Shown here: piece after piece, positions 52,803 to 61,146 of the stretch
Layout of the letters: the number at the start of each line of letters is the position of its first letter
Numbering within the stretch: the first letter of the stretch is position 1
Origin: Cytobacillus oceanisediminis
GTDB taxonomy: Bacteria > Bacillota > Bacilli > Bacillales > Cytobacillaceae
Length of the DNA stretch: 64,000 nucleotides
Direction: 5' to 3'
Assembly (NCBI RefSeq): GCF_003182355.1
Contig: NZ_QGTW01000006.1
Coordinates: forward strand, 186,001-250,000
Translations under genes and position numbers: made by a program
Notes under the pieces: model-generated
Seen by the model: only the letters and a program-made list of their open reading frames with translations
Told to the model about the DNA's origin: nothing
The model's database searches: none

Positions 52803-53501
52803 TTATTGTTCCTGAAGAATACTCATTTGTAAAAGCCGCTCCACCAGTTCTAAATGTTCAATCATATTTTTATGTGCCTGCTCTGGCTGCTGATTTTTAA
52901 TTGATAAATAGATTCCGAGATGCTGCTGCCCGATTTTTTTGGCCGTTTCAGGCTGTGTTTGGATGTACTGGTGGAAATCCATCATCGACTTTTTCATTGT
53001 TTCCGATATAAATTGTACAAACTGGATGAGGATATCATTTCCTGCTGCATGGGCAATGGCCATGTGAAATTGGTAATCCTCCTCCCATCCATGGATAGCT
53101 GTATCTGAAATCAACTTAGTCATTTTGCTTAGATCCTCATCCGAGCGATTTCCCGCCGCCATTTCTGCAAGGCCGGCTTCGACCATTTTTCTGGCCTGAA
53201 ACAATTCCTGGATGTCTTTAATGCCAGGAAGCAAGTGGTGGCTGTTAAATAATTTCGAGGAATCAAACTTACAAATATAAGTTCCTTCACCCTGCTTAAC
53301 CTGAACAATCCCTTTTCCCTGCAGCGATGTTAAAGCATCCCTGACAGCGGAGCGCCCAACACCAAATAAATCACATAATTCTCTGACAGAAGGAAGCTTC
53401 TCACCGGGCTGAAAGGAACCCTTCGCAATCATCTCTTCGATTTGTTCTGCAACCAAATCTGAAATTTTCCTATTAGAAATTTTTTTTACATTCACGCTCA
53501 T
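52803..53501 (-). CDS. FadR-subfamily GntR regulator
   Basis: About 232 residues. N-terminal wHTH: KISDLVAEQIEEMIAKGSFQPGEKLPSVRELCDLFGVGRSAVRDALTSLQGKGIVQVKQGEGTYIC. C-terminal FCD helical effector domain: ELFQARKMVEAGLAEMAAGNRSDEDL, YQFHMAIAHAAGNDILIQFV, HLGIYLSIKNQQPEQA, with the His/Asp residues that bind metal and carboxylates. Probably senses glycolate or lactate and controls the downstream glc operon (by analogy with GlcC/LldR). ATG 53501 or GTG 53495 follow AAAGGGGG. Confidence 0.9.
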   Translation of the reverse strand: MSVNVKKISNRKISDLVAEQIEEMIAKGSFQPGEKLPSVRELCDLFGVGRSAVRDALTSLQGKGIVQVKQGEGTYICKFDSSKLFNSHHLLPGIKDIQELFQARKMVEAGLAEMAAGNRSDEDLSKMTKLISDTAIHGWEEDYQFHMAIAHAAGNDILIQFVQFISETMKKSMMDFHQYIQTQPETAKKIGQQHLGIYLSIKNQQPEQAHKNMIEHLELVERLLQMSILQEQ

Positions 53502-53721
53502 GCCCCCTTTCATTTCAGACATCACATATCTGATAAGTTACTTGTTAATTATTATTAAAGCATGACAAATTATATTAATCAATAAAATATTTAGAATTCA
53601 CTTAATATTATAAGTATTTTATATCTTCCTTCTTATTTTCTGGTTTATCTTGTAGGATGAAGGGCTTACATTTTTATTTTGCTGCCTTTCCTGCAAGAAT
53701 TACTTTTTTAAAAAATAAGCT

Positions 53722-53955
53722 CTTTTAAACTTTGGCTGTTGATTTCCTCACCAAGCCTCGCTTATCCTTTGCGCTCCGTGAGCCACCGCGGTGCTATGCG
53801 CCTGTGTGGTCTCCCTTTGACCAACTGTTCCCGAAGGACATTGAATAATCATCCGTGAATAAACACCTTACGAAGGAAATGCGAATGCACTTTCGAGAAG
53901 CTCGCGCCTTACGCTCCAATCAATATAATGCCAAAATCAACAATTGCCAAAAATA
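53722..53955 (+). repeat. Dispersed modular element, copy 3
   Basis: TTTTAAACTTTGGCTGTTGA at 53722, then GC-rich GCGCCTGTGTGGTCTCCC, GGACATTGAATAATCATCC, a decayed GAAATGCGAATGCACTTTC hairpin, CGCTCCAATCAAT and CCAAAATCAACAATTGCC. Same order as copy 1. Upstream part of this gap (53526-53721) is AT-rich and must contain the FadR-gene promoter; nothing else seen. Confidence 0.75.
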
Positions 53956-53997
53956 AAAAAACCTGACCAGCCATGCTTTCGCATGGTGATCAGGTTT
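53952..53997 (-). terminator. Terminator of the NlpC/P60 gene
   Basis: AACCTGACCAGCCATGC (53960-53976) pairs with GCATGGTGATCAGGTT (53981-53996, two mismatches); minus-strand T run TTTTTTTATTTTT. Confidence 0.85.
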
Positions 53998-54003
53998 CCC
54001 CTA

Positions 54004-55272
54004 TTAGTCTATAACGCGCACTACGCGGCCATTAAATACACTCTTCCAATAGCCGCTGGACATATTGGCAATAGCGACTCCTGTTGAGCTTTGGGAACCG
54101 ATGAATTTTCCGCCGCCTAGATATATGCCCACATGGCCATCTTTTTTATATGTATCAAAGAAAACAAGGTCTCCCGGCTTCATTTCGCTTGCAGAAACCT
54201 GGCGTCCCGCATATTTTAAAGAATCTGTGCTGGCCCCTACCTTTATTCCTGCTTGAGCAAAAGACCAATGAACAAAACCTGAGCAATCAAATCTTCCGTT
54301 TGTAATATCATTGGCATTTCTGCCACCGCCAAACACATAAACAGAGTTGCCTATATATTTGTTGCCGGCAGTTGTGACTATATTAACCGCACTGCTTCCA
54401 TTTACTGATTGCTTAGGTGCAGAACTGTTGGAGCTGCCTGATTTGTTCCCGCTTACAGATGTTGGTACTGTCCCTGCAGATGATCGTACTGAAGTTGAAG
54501 CTGCAGTTTGAGCAGCTATGCTTTGCTCTATTTCAGCAAGTAATGACGCATATTTACTATCTTCACTTTGAAGCTTCGCCTTCTTTTCAGCAATACCACT
54601 CTCTTTTTCTTTCAGCTGCTGAATTAGTGAATGATTTTGCTTTTTTTGTTCAACCATATTAGCCTGCATGCCTTCAAACTCGGTCATCATGCTGGTCAAT
54701 TTGGACAACTCTGCTACAACTGCAGCCTTTTTCTCTTCAAGTTCTCTTTTATCCTTTTCTTGTTCCAGCATTAATTGTTTGTCTGCCTGAACAAATGTCG
54801 TAACTGCACCAACACGGTCAACAAAATCACTGAAGCTTGACGCACCAAGCAGAACATCCAGATAAGCTACTGTTCCGCCACTTTCCTGGAACGACTGGGC
54901 TCGCTGCTTTAAAACTCCGCTTCGCTTTTCAATTCTTTCTTCAATGATCCCCATTTCCGCTTTTAATTTATCTAACTCCGATTGTGTACTTGTAATATTA
55001 CTTTGTGTTTCTTCTATTATTTTATTATTATCTTCAATTGCTTTCTCTACTCTTTGAATCTTTATATTTAGTTCGGCAATTTCCTTTAATACTGAAACAA
55101 GTTCCTGATCAGCCTTGGCAAGGCTTGCTTGTACGTCTGATCGCTGCAGTTGGATTTCACTTTTTTGATTATGTAATTTATTAATAGATTCAGCATGAAC
55201 GCCCGGAATAGAAAAAGCACTTCCAAGGCCAAGCATTATTGTGGTATTTAAAACGAGCAGCCCTTTTTTCAA
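54004..55272 (-). CDS. Secreted NlpC/P60 peptidoglycan endopeptidase, CwlO-like
   Basis: 422 residues. Signal peptide 1-28 (cleavage near VHA-E). Residues about 29-240 are two long coiled coils (heptads such as ELNIKIQRVEKAIEDNNKIIEE) around GGTVAYLDVLLGASSFSDFVDRV, the CwlO/PcsB N-domain. A Ser/Thr-rich linker, then NlpC/P60 with catalytic Cys in NGRFDCSGFVHWSF, His in KKDGHVGIYLGGGKFIGS. Cuts D-Glu-mDAP bonds during elongation; usually FtsEX-regulated. Start is TTG 55272 with a weak AGGT site. Confidence 0.92.
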   Translation of the reverse strand: MKKGLLVLNTTIMLGLGSAFSIPGVHAESINKLHNQKSEIQLQRSDVQASLAKADQELVSVLKEIAELNIKIQRVEKAIEDNNKIIEETQSNITSTQSELDKLKAEMGIIEERIEKRSGVLKQRAQSFQESGGTVAYLDVLLGASSFSDFVDRVGAVTTFVQADKQLMLEQEKDKRELEEKKAAVVAELSKLTSMMTEFEGMQANMVEQKKQNHSLIQQLKEKESGIAEKKAKLQSEDSKYASLLAEIEQSIAAQTAASTSVRSSAGTVPTSVSGNKSGSSNSSAPKQSVNGSSAVNIVTTAGNKYIGNSVYVFGGGRNANDITNGRFDCSGFVHWSFAQAGIKVGASTDSLKYAGRQVSASEMKPGDLVFFDTYKKDGHVGIYLGGGKFIGSQSSTGVAIANMSSGYWKSVFNGRVVRVID

Positions 55273-55427
55273 GATTATTACCTGCTTTCTGATATGTACC
55301 CGGCCAATAACTCGCCAGCATATGGATTATATAAAACTTTTGCCCTATGTATTTAAAAATATTAAGTGAATACTCATTAGTAAATTTGTCTTTCCATGGA
55401 GGATTATACCATCGTTATTTGACAGGC

Positions 55428-55447
55428 TTGTAATATTAATATTACAA
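55428..55447 (-). promoter_or_regulatory. 20-bp perfect palindrome upstream of the NlpC/P60 gene
   Basis: TTGTAATATTAATATTACAA, about 155-175 bp before the start codon and just upstream of a minus-strand TATAAT (about 55402-55407). Candidate operator overlapping the -35 region. The rest of the 55273-55525 gap is an untranslated leader without recognised structure. Confidence 0.5.
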
Positions 55448-55525
55448 AAATATTTCATTTGTGACATTAAACCTCTTTTTTCGCCAATTCCGTAAGACAT
55501 TTTTCCTGTTTTTTCTTCAAATTAT

Positions 55526-55573
55526 AAAAGAAAAGGCTGAACCCGTAATTTAGAAAACTCACGATTTCAGCCT
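55526..55573 (-). terminator. Terminator-like hairpin downstream of the DUF2294 gene
   Basis: AGGCTGAA (55534-55541) pairs with TTCAGCCT (55566-55573) around a long loop; minus-strand continuation TTTTCTTTTAT. Confidence 0.65.
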
Positions 55574-55632
55574 ATTGTATTTATACTTTTTAAATAGAAG
55601 GAACTCGACAAATTTCTAAAAAGTTTTATCTT

Positions 55633-55992
55633 TTAACTTCTGAATTTACTTTGTATGTCCTGATCGAAAACAAAAACTGACATCCCAAAATCACGTTCAA
55701 TATCAATGTCAACAAACAGGTCGATAAGTTTCGCCTGCAAAAACTCTTCCATTTCTGCTGGACGATTTTTCTTATACATTTCTTTTACCATTTCTGTTCG
55801 GGCTGCACGGAGCATTTGTTTTCCTTCATCTGCACTGGCAATAAACTTTTCTACAGGAGACAGGTTCCCTTCCATCTCACAAATAGCCCAATTTTTACAA
55901 AAAGTTGTTCTGACTTGGCTTGGCCCTTTACCCATGTGCTTTTTCCTGAAGGAACGTACTAAATTACTAAATTCAGCTTCATACTTATTCAT
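55633..55992 (-). CDS. DUF2294 (YbcI-like) protein
   Basis: 119 residues from ATG 55992, 8 nt after GAGGG. Typical family text: FRKKHMGKGPSQVRTTFCKNWAICEMEGNLSPVEKFIA, then RTEMVKEMYKKNRPAEMEEFLQAKLIDLFVDIDIERDFGMSVFVFD. Small cytoplasmic protein. Relatives occur beside bicarbonate-transport (dabA) genes or formate dehydrogenase genes in bacilli (from memory). Here it is divergent from fdhD, supporting a link to formate/CO2 metabolism. Biochemical role unknown. Confidence 0.85.
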   Translation of the reverse strand: MNKYEAEFSNLVRSFRKKHMGKGPSQVRTTFCKNWAICEMEGNLSPVEKFIASADEGKQMLRAARTEMVKEMYKKNRPAEMEEFLQAKLIDLFVDIDIERDFGMSVFVFDQDIQSKFRS

Positions 55993-56230
55993 CTTTCCAA
56001 CCCTCAAATACCCATTTATTGTCCCTAATTACTATCTATTAAATAAGCGCTTAAACTAGGATTCGCTGTAATAAGTTAAGCAATTATCGCTATAATTGTC
56101 AAACAAAAAAGCTGGTGCCAGGTACCTATTCCAATAGGCGAACAGGTGCAGATGCATTTTAATTTCTTGCCTAACTGAGAATTTGTGCTAATATTTTTGT
56201 TAGTTAAACAGAATTTAGGAGGCGGCTTAC

Positions 56231-57034
56231 ATGGACAGCCAAATCAGCAACAGCAGAAAAATTGTTAAATTTCAGGATGGGGTTCTGCAGGAAACTCATG
56301 ATGAAATTGTTACAGAACACCCTTTAACCATTCACCTGAATGGAGAGGAGTTCGCCACTATGGTTTGCAGCCCAGACAACATCAAGGAGCTGACAATTGG
56401 CTTTCTGGCTTCAGAAGGTTTTATCCGTAAAATAGACGAAATTAAAAATATACAAATAGACGAAAGCAAAGGCTATGCATACGTAGATTTACATGTTAAG
56501 ACTGTCACCGCAAGCCATGAGTTCCATTCTAAAAGATTTATCGGTTCATGCTGCGGAAAAAGCAGGCAATTTTACTTCCATAATGATGCACGTACGGCTA
56601 AAACCTCTACTTCCAAAATGACTTTGACCCCCCTTCAGTGTATATCTTTTATGAAGGATCTTCAGAAAGGCAGTGTTACTTTCCAAGAAACCGGAGGGGT
56701 ACATAATGCCGCATTATTTTCTGCCGATGAGTTAATTGTAAGCAGAACCGATATCGGACGCCATAATGCACTGGATAAAATCCTTGGCTACTGTATTGAA
56801 AACCGTATTCCTGTCAGGGATAAAATTATCGCATTTAGCGGCAGAATTTCATCAGAAGTTTTATTAAAAGCTGCAAAAATTGGAGTTGGCATCATCCTTT
56901 CAAAATCCGCCCCTACTAATCTTGCTATTAAGCTAGCAGATGATTTGAATATTACCGCAGTTGGTTTTATTCGCGGAAACACCTTTAATGTTTATTCACA
57001 CCCGGAAAGAATTATTTCAGGGCAGAAAAGTTAA
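56231..57034 (+). CDS. fdhD: Formate dehydrogenase accessory sulfurtransferase FdhD
   Basis: 267 residues. Carries sulfur to the bis-MGD cofactor of formate dehydrogenase. VTEHPLTIHLNGEEFATMVCSPDNIKELTIGFLASEGFI is the family start; the mobile Cys loop is FIGSCCGKSR; ETGGVHNAALFSADELIVSRTDIGRHNALDKILG and FSGRISSEVLLKAAKIGV, ILSKSAPTNLAI follow. ATG after AGGAGGCGG. The client enzyme is encoded at 61835-64000, about 5 kb away on the other strand. Terminator at 57075. Confidence 0.96.
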   Translation: MDSQISNSRKIVKFQDGVLQETHDEIVTEHPLTIHLNGEEFATMVCSPDNIKELTIGFLASEGFIRKIDEIKNIQIDESKGYAYVDLHVKTVTASHEFHSKRFIGSCCGKSRQFYFHNDARTAKTSTSKMTLTPLQCISFMKDLQKGSVTFQETGGVHNAALFSADELIVSRTDIGRHNALDKILGYCIENRIPVRDKIIAFSGRISSEVLLKAAKIGVGIILSKSAPTNLAIKLADDLNITAVGFIRGNTFNVYSHPERIISGQKS

Positions 57035-57074
57035 TTTATCCTGAACACAAAAAATATATAAGAATAACAAAAAT

Positions 57075-57102
57075 AAGAATCCGGTTTGGGTTCTTTTTTT
57101 TA
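57075..57102 (+). terminator. Terminator of fdhD
   Basis: AAGAATCC (57075-57082) pairs with GGGTTCTT (57088-57095), 5-nt loop, eight further T. Confidence 0.82.
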
Positions 57103-57107
57103 GGCTC

Positions 57108-57275
57108 TGTTTAACTTGCCTATCTATATTCACTCAGGAAGCTCAGCGAACCGAGGGCGATCCAACGCTCCCCGGGCACCTTATGCATGCAGGAGTTCTC
57201 CCTTCGATTCACTTCTCCAGCTGGAGTTTCGCGCCTTCCTTTCAAATCAACAGGGTATCAACATGAGCGTTAACA
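57108..57275 (+). repeat. Dispersed modular element, copy 4 (short form)
   Basis: Begins TGTTTAACTTGCC and ends AAATCAACAGGG...GCGTTAACA, with CAGCGAACCGAGGGCGATCC matching copy 1. The ~60-bp central module (GACATTGAATAAG to TTTTCGAG) is absent: GCTGGA runs directly into GTTTCGCGCC. The rest of the gap to 57404 is AT-rich, with a good AAGGAGG before the next gene. Confidence 0.72.
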
Positions 57276-57404
57276 ATGCCTTTTTTTATATAGAATCTTT
57301 ATTTTATCAATTACTGGTTATTTTTCACATCACGTTTCGCACCCGCTTCCACAGGGAAATCAATTCATATCAGGATAACAAATTCTTATAAGGAGGCAAT
57401 ACAA

Positions 57405-57830
57405 ATGAAAATAACTGAAATGATGACAACAGAGGTAGAAAGCTGTTCACCAAATGCTACCCTTATGGAAGTTGCAGCAAAAATGAAGGAGTTGGATGTT
57501 GGTGTAATGCCTATTACACAAAAAGATGAATTAATCGGCTTAGCAACTGACAGAGATCTTGTATTAAAAGGCCTTGCAGAAGAATTGCCGCTCGATGCAC
57601 CGGTTTCCCAAGTAATGACCGGCGATCCGGTGAGGGGGACAGTAACCATGACACCTGAAGAAGCAGCGGATATTATGGCAGATGTCCAAATTCGCCGCCT
57701 TCCAATTGTAGATGACGGCAAGCTTGTAGGAATCGTGTCTTTAGGTGACCTAGCCGTCCATAACAGGACAGAATCCGATGCAGGAGAAGCTCTGGAAGAA
57801 ATCTCCTATCCTTCTGAACCAAATAAATAA
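57405..57830 (+). CDS. CBS-domain pair protein (YhcV-like)
   Basis: 141 residues, two CBS motifs making one Bateman module: MMTTEVESCSPNATLMEVAAKMKELDVGVMPIT...LIGLATDRDLVLKGLA, and VMTGDPVRGTVTMTPEEAADIMADVQIRRLPIVDDGKLVGIVSLGDLAVH. Usually binds adenosine nucleotides; a stand-alone regulator with unknown partner. ATG after AAGGAGG. Single gene with terminator. Confidence 0.92.
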   Translation: MKITEMMTTEVESCSPNATLMEVAAKMKELDVGVMPITQKDELIGLATDRDLVLKGLAEELPLDAPVSQVMTGDPVRGTVTMTPEEAADIMADVQIRRLPIVDDGKLVGIVSLGDLAVHNRTESDAGEALEEISYPSEPNK

Positions 57831-57838
57831 CTAACCAG

Positions 57839-57872
57839 AATGGATCTCTTTTCGGGGATCCATTTCTTTTCG
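57839..57872 (+). terminator. Terminator of the CBS gene
   Basis: AATGGATC (57839-57846) pairs with GATCCATT (57857-57864), then TCTTTTCG. Confidence 0.75.
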
Positions 57873-57955
57873 ATTTCCCTTGGTAAAACTTTCTTATTTC
57901 AACTCACTTTTTTGCATATAGGTGAATACCCTATTTATGCAAAGGAGGAATGCTT

Positions 57956-58294
57956 ATGTATTATTTTAACGCACATGGGAATCTGCCAGTTTCTTGGAGC
58001 CGTGAAGACCAGGATTTCAGGGACGCCAAGAGCCAATGCCAAAAATACATGAATTACCATGTAATTGCTCAAATGAAGGATGGTTCTCAAGTTGAAGGCA
58101 TCATAGAGGATATGGATGATGAAGGCGTAACAATGATGGTACCTGAAGATGTGGAAGAAAATGACTCAAGAACATATGGCTATGGGGGATATGGCGGCTA
58201 CGGAAGAAGGAGATTCCGCCGCTATCGCAGACGCCGCTTTCCATTCTACGTTTTCGCTTTCCCATTCATTTTTCCATATCCTTTTTACTATTAA
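57956..58294 (+). CDS. LSm-like protein with Gly/Tyr/Arg and aromatic C-terminal tail
   Basis: 112 residues from ATG 57956, which follows AAAGGAGG. Residues about 33-68 (YHVIAQMKDGSQVEGIIEDMD...GVTMMVPEDVE) have the pattern of an Sm1 motif (strand, D-G, strand, G-I-I, D), suggesting a small beta-barrel like Hfq/LSm. Residues 74-95 are YGYGGYGGYG followed by an Arg block; the last 17 are almost all aromatic, Pro or aliphatic. No signal peptide. Such tails occur in spore or RNA-binding proteins; I recall similar uncharacterised Bacillus proteins but no function. Confidence 0.72.
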   Translation: MYYFNAHGNLPVSWSREDQDFRDAKSQCQKYMNYHVIAQMKDGSQVEGIIEDMDDEGVTMMVPEDVEENDSRTYGYGGYGGYGRRRFRRYRRRRFPFYVFAFPFIFPYPFYY

Positions 58295-58299
58295 GCGAC

Positions 58300-58340
58300 T
58301 GAAAAAACCAAGGAGCTTTTGTAATCCCCTTGGTTTTTTG
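58300..58340. terminator. Bidirectional terminator
   Basis: CCAAGG (58308-58313) pairs with CCTTGG (58328-58333), A run left and T run right; between convergent genes. Confidence 0.78.
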
Positions 58341-59468
58341 CTATTCAACACCCGGGAACCAGCCAGGTGTATTAATAATTGCCTGCCATAGCGGATCCGG
58401 AACAACTAAACGATCCTGGGCATTTTTATCAAGCTTTATTAGAATTTCTTCTTCGCGCCCGCTTTGAATCTTTTCCACCCAATCCGGATCGATTATAAGC
58501 TGCCGACCTAATGCAATTAAAGGAACACCACTCTTTTCCAATGCATGAAGGGCTTCCTCAGCACCATATAGAGAGCCCACACCAATAACTGGTATGCGAT
58601 GTCCAACACGCTCCTGAATAATTTCCATGCGGGAACGTTTTTCCTCCACTCCTCTTCTTGGTTCAGACCAAAAATCCTGCAGGGAAACATGGAGATAATC
58701 CAGACCCTTCTCCGCCAAAACATCAATTAAGGCTAAAGTATCAGCCATTGTAATTCCTGGTATTTCCGGCTCTTCCGGGGAAAAACGGTAGCCTGCAAGA
58801 AAAGGCCCTTTTGCATGTTTAGAAACAGTTTTCTTTACCTCTTCTATAATCGCCAATGGGAATGCCATTCTTTTCTCAAGACTGCCTCCCCATTGATCTT
58901 CACGCCGGTTAGAGTGCGGGGAGAAGAATTGCTGAATTAAATAGCCATTTGCTCCATGAATTTCAACTCCGTCATACCCTGCCTCTATAGCACGCCGTGT
59001 TGCCTCACCAAATGCTTTAATTATCTCTTCTGTTTCCTGCCCGCTAAGTGCCCTTGGCTCCTTTGAACCTCCGCGTTCAGATGCAACAGGACTTGCGGAA
59101 ACAATGTCACCATCCGGCACCAGCTCAGGGGGACATTCTCTTCCCCCATGAAAAATTTGCAGAACTGCTTTGGCACCTTGCTCTTTTATCGCAGAAGCAA
59201 GCCTTTTTAAACTCGGAACCATCTCATCCGAATGTCCTGCAAACTCCCCATGAAACCCTTTTCCGTTAGCTGTTACATAGGTGCATGCGGTGATTACCAT
59301 GCTAACGCCTTTCGAGCGGCGGGCATAATACTCAACTTCTGCATCAGATACAGTCCCATCCTCGTTTGATGAAAAATTAGTCATTGGTGCCATTATGACA
59401 CGATTTTTAAGCGATATGCCATTCGAAAAAGTAAAGTCTTCAAAAAGCGGTTGAAATTTTGGATCCAT
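58341..59468 (-). CDS. NADH:flavin oxidoreductase, old-yellow-enzyme family
   Basis: 375 residues, FMN TIM barrel. KNRVIMAPMTNFSSNEDGTVSDAEVEYYARRSKGVSMVITACTYVTANGKG, then LQIFHGGREC, GYDGVEIHGANGYLIQQFFSPHSNRREDQWGGSLEKR (signature), and VPLIALGRQLIIDPDWVEKI. The His-Gly-Ala-Asn pair binds the substrate carbonyl. Reduces activated C=C bonds with NAD(P)H. The Thr30-type start region resembles the thermophilic-like OYEs (YqjM) only loosely. ATG after AGAGAGGG. Confidence 0.9.
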   Translation of the reverse strand: MDPKFQPLFEDFTFSNGISLKNRVIMAPMTNFSSNEDGTVSDAEVEYYARRSKGVSMVITACTYVTANGKGFHGEFAGHSDEMVPSLKRLASAIKEQGAKAVLQIFHGGRECPPELVPDGDIVSASPVASERGGSKEPRALSGQETEEIIKAFGEATRRAIEAGYDGVEIHGANGYLIQQFFSPHSNRREDQWGGSLEKRMAFPLAIIEEVKKTVSKHAKGPFLAGYRFSPEEPEIPGITMADTLALIDVLAEKGLDYLHVSLQDFWSEPRRGVEEKRSRMEIIQERVGHRIPVIGVGSLYGAEEALHALEKSGVPLIALGRQLIIDPDWVEKIQSGREEEILIKLDKNAQDRLVVPDPLWQAIINTPGWFPGVE

Positions 59469-59612
59469 TGCTGTCTTCCCTCTCTGTAAATTTATATGTT
59501 TTCTCTGTCAAGTTATAAAAACACCGTTTTATTTTCTTTAAAACCGGCCACTTTTATGTAATACCTTTAATACATGTTTTTGAAACGGAACTATGTTACT
59601 TTTTAGTATATT

Positions 59613-59652
59613 AAAAAAACAATTCAAAAAGAGAACTTTTGAATTGTTTTTT
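59613..59652. terminator. Bidirectional terminator
   Basis: AAAAAACAATTCAAAA (59614-59629) pairs with TTTTGAATTGTTTTTT (59637-59652), 7-nt loop. Confidence 0.88.
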
Positions 59653-59662
59653 AATAAACATA

Positions 59663-59986
59663 TTAATTGTACAATGCAACTGGAGGATCAATTCCTAAAA
59701 CGGGTTCACCATTAACAGTTAACCAAATGTAGTAATGATCAATTTCAGTATTTAGGATTTTCTCAACTTTTGCGATTAAACTCTCTTGCATTTCAAATGA
59801 TAGCCTGGCAGTTTCTTCTCCCAATGAGATATCCTGTAAACCAAATAAATCTGCAATCTTTCTTGCTTCTTCGTAGGACACCTCTACATATTTATCATAC
59901 TCTGATAAGTATGCCGCTTCTGCTGGTTTAATAGTAAGTAAAGTACCAATTAAAAATGTCATCATAACAAGTCCTAATTTCTTCAT
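59663..59986 (-). CDS. Small secreted protein of unknown function
   Basis: 107 residues. Signal peptide KKLGLVMMTFLIGTLLTIKPAEA, cleavage after AEA. The ~83-residue mature part is acidic with helix-strand character (YEEARKIADLFGLQDI, MQESLIAKVEKILN, HYYIWLTVNGEPVLGID). No Cys, so not disulfide-linked. Family not recognised. ATG follows AAGGGGAG. Lies 15 bp downstream of the HD-GYP gene in the same direction, so cotranscribed with it. Confidence 0.75.
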   Translation of the reverse strand: MKKLGLVMMTFLIGTLLTIKPAEAAYLSEYDKYVEVSYEEARKIADLFGLQDISLGEETARLSFEMQESLIAKVEKILNTEIDHYYIWLTVNGEPVLGIDPPVALYN

Positions 59987-60001
59987 ACAGCTCTCCCCTT
60001 A

Positions 60002-60907
60002 TTAATTTATTTTATTTTCATGTACAAGCATTAGAAATGTATCAAGCACTTCAGGATGATACATAGTACCACGGCATCTCCTAAGCTCTTCTACTGCTTC
60101 ACTTTTTAATCGACCTTTTTTATAAACCCGGTCTGTTGTTATAGCATCATAAGAATCTACTATTGATATAATTGAAGCTTCGATTGAGATGTCTTTCCCT
60201 GATATTCTATTAGGATATCCCAGTCCATCATATCTTTCGTGGTGCTGTTCTACTATTTTTCCAGCATCCGTTAGTAATGAAAGTCCAGTTTCTTCTAAGA
60301 TTTCTCTTCCAAAGGTTGAATGTTGCTTCATTAACTCCCATTCATCAGAGGTTAACTTCCCTGGCTTTTGTAATATTTCCAAGGGGATTCGCAACTTACC
60401 GACATCATGCAAAAATGATGCAACATTCAAGACCATTAATTGCTTCGAATTCAAACCAATTTCTTTACCAACCAGCATACACATCTTATTTATGCGATGA
60501 CAATGATCTTTTGTATAACCGTCTTTTTGCTCTATTGAAACTGAAAGCTCCATTAATTCCTTTGTGGCTTTGCTGTAATGATGAAAAAAAGGTTGTGAAG
60601 TTATATATAGAAATTCCGCTGTTCCCACTGCTTGAAATACGTAATGCTCTTCTACAGGTGTCCTATAAAAAGAATCCCCTGTTCTTACTGTCTTTGTTTC
60701 ATTTTTGTACCTAAGAATTAATTCTCCAGAAAGCACATACAAATATTCTAGAGCTTCCCATCCTTCCTGAGGTTCGATTCCCCACATCACTCCAGGATCC
60801 AACTTATGATATATAACTTCTGTTCCGTCCCCGGAAGCGATTAAGGAGATTTGTAATCCCTTCATGTGGACTGTTTCAATGAAACTATCTTCATTTATAA
60901 TGCCCAC
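60002..60907 (-). CDS. Cupin-HD-GYP fusion, putative cyclic-di-GMP phosphodiesterase
   Basis: 301 residues from GTG 60907 (after GAGGG). Residues about 30-110 form a cupin (VIYHKLDPGVMWGIEPQEGWEALEYLYVLSGELILRY, then TGDSFYRTPVEEHYVF). Residues about 120-295 are HD-GYP: HCHRIN, SFLHDVGKLRIPLEIL (His167-Asp168), LMKQHSTFGREIL, HHERYDGLGYPNRISG (complete HHExxDGxGYP), ISIVDSYDAITTDRVYKKG. The catalytic residues look intact. Probably hydrolyses cyclic-di-GMP under control of a ligand bound by the cupin (inference). Soluble. Confidence 0.9.
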   Translation of the reverse strand: MGIINEDSFIETVHMKGLQISLIASGDGTEVIYHKLDPGVMWGIEPQEGWEALEYLYVLSGELILRYKNETKTVRTGDSFYRTPVEEHYVFQAVGTAEFLYITSQPFFHHYSKATKELMELSVSIEQKDGYTKDHCHRINKMCMLVGKEIGLNSKQLMVLNVASFLHDVGKLRIPLEILQKPGKLTSDEWELMKQHSTFGREILEETGLSLLTDAGKIVEQHHERYDGLGYPNRISGKDISIEASIISIVDSYDAITTDRVYKKGRLKSEAVEELRRCRGTMYHPEVLDTFLMLVHENKIN

Positions 60908-61146
60908 TTAATTACCCTCTTTCTAAAACTTTCTCTTATGGTGCTGTATGTTTAATGTTTTTTGTATGAAACTAGTCTCTTTAGATTTTATGTAACTCTT
61001 TTTTTCCTATACTGACATTCTAGTACATGATTTTCCATATTTCCACAAAAATTTTACTAGTTCCTTGATTTTCATGATAATGTTACCAATTAACACATCT
61101 ATTTACCTGCTATTATTCCAAATAAAGTATTTTATATGACTAATAG

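Noticed and set aside
56111..56130. GGTGCC-A-GGTACC imperfect palindrome, with a similar GGTGCC fragment near 7853
   Set aside because: Too short and only two weak occurrences; short GGTGCC palindromes are common in bacillar intergenic DNA, so no claim is made.
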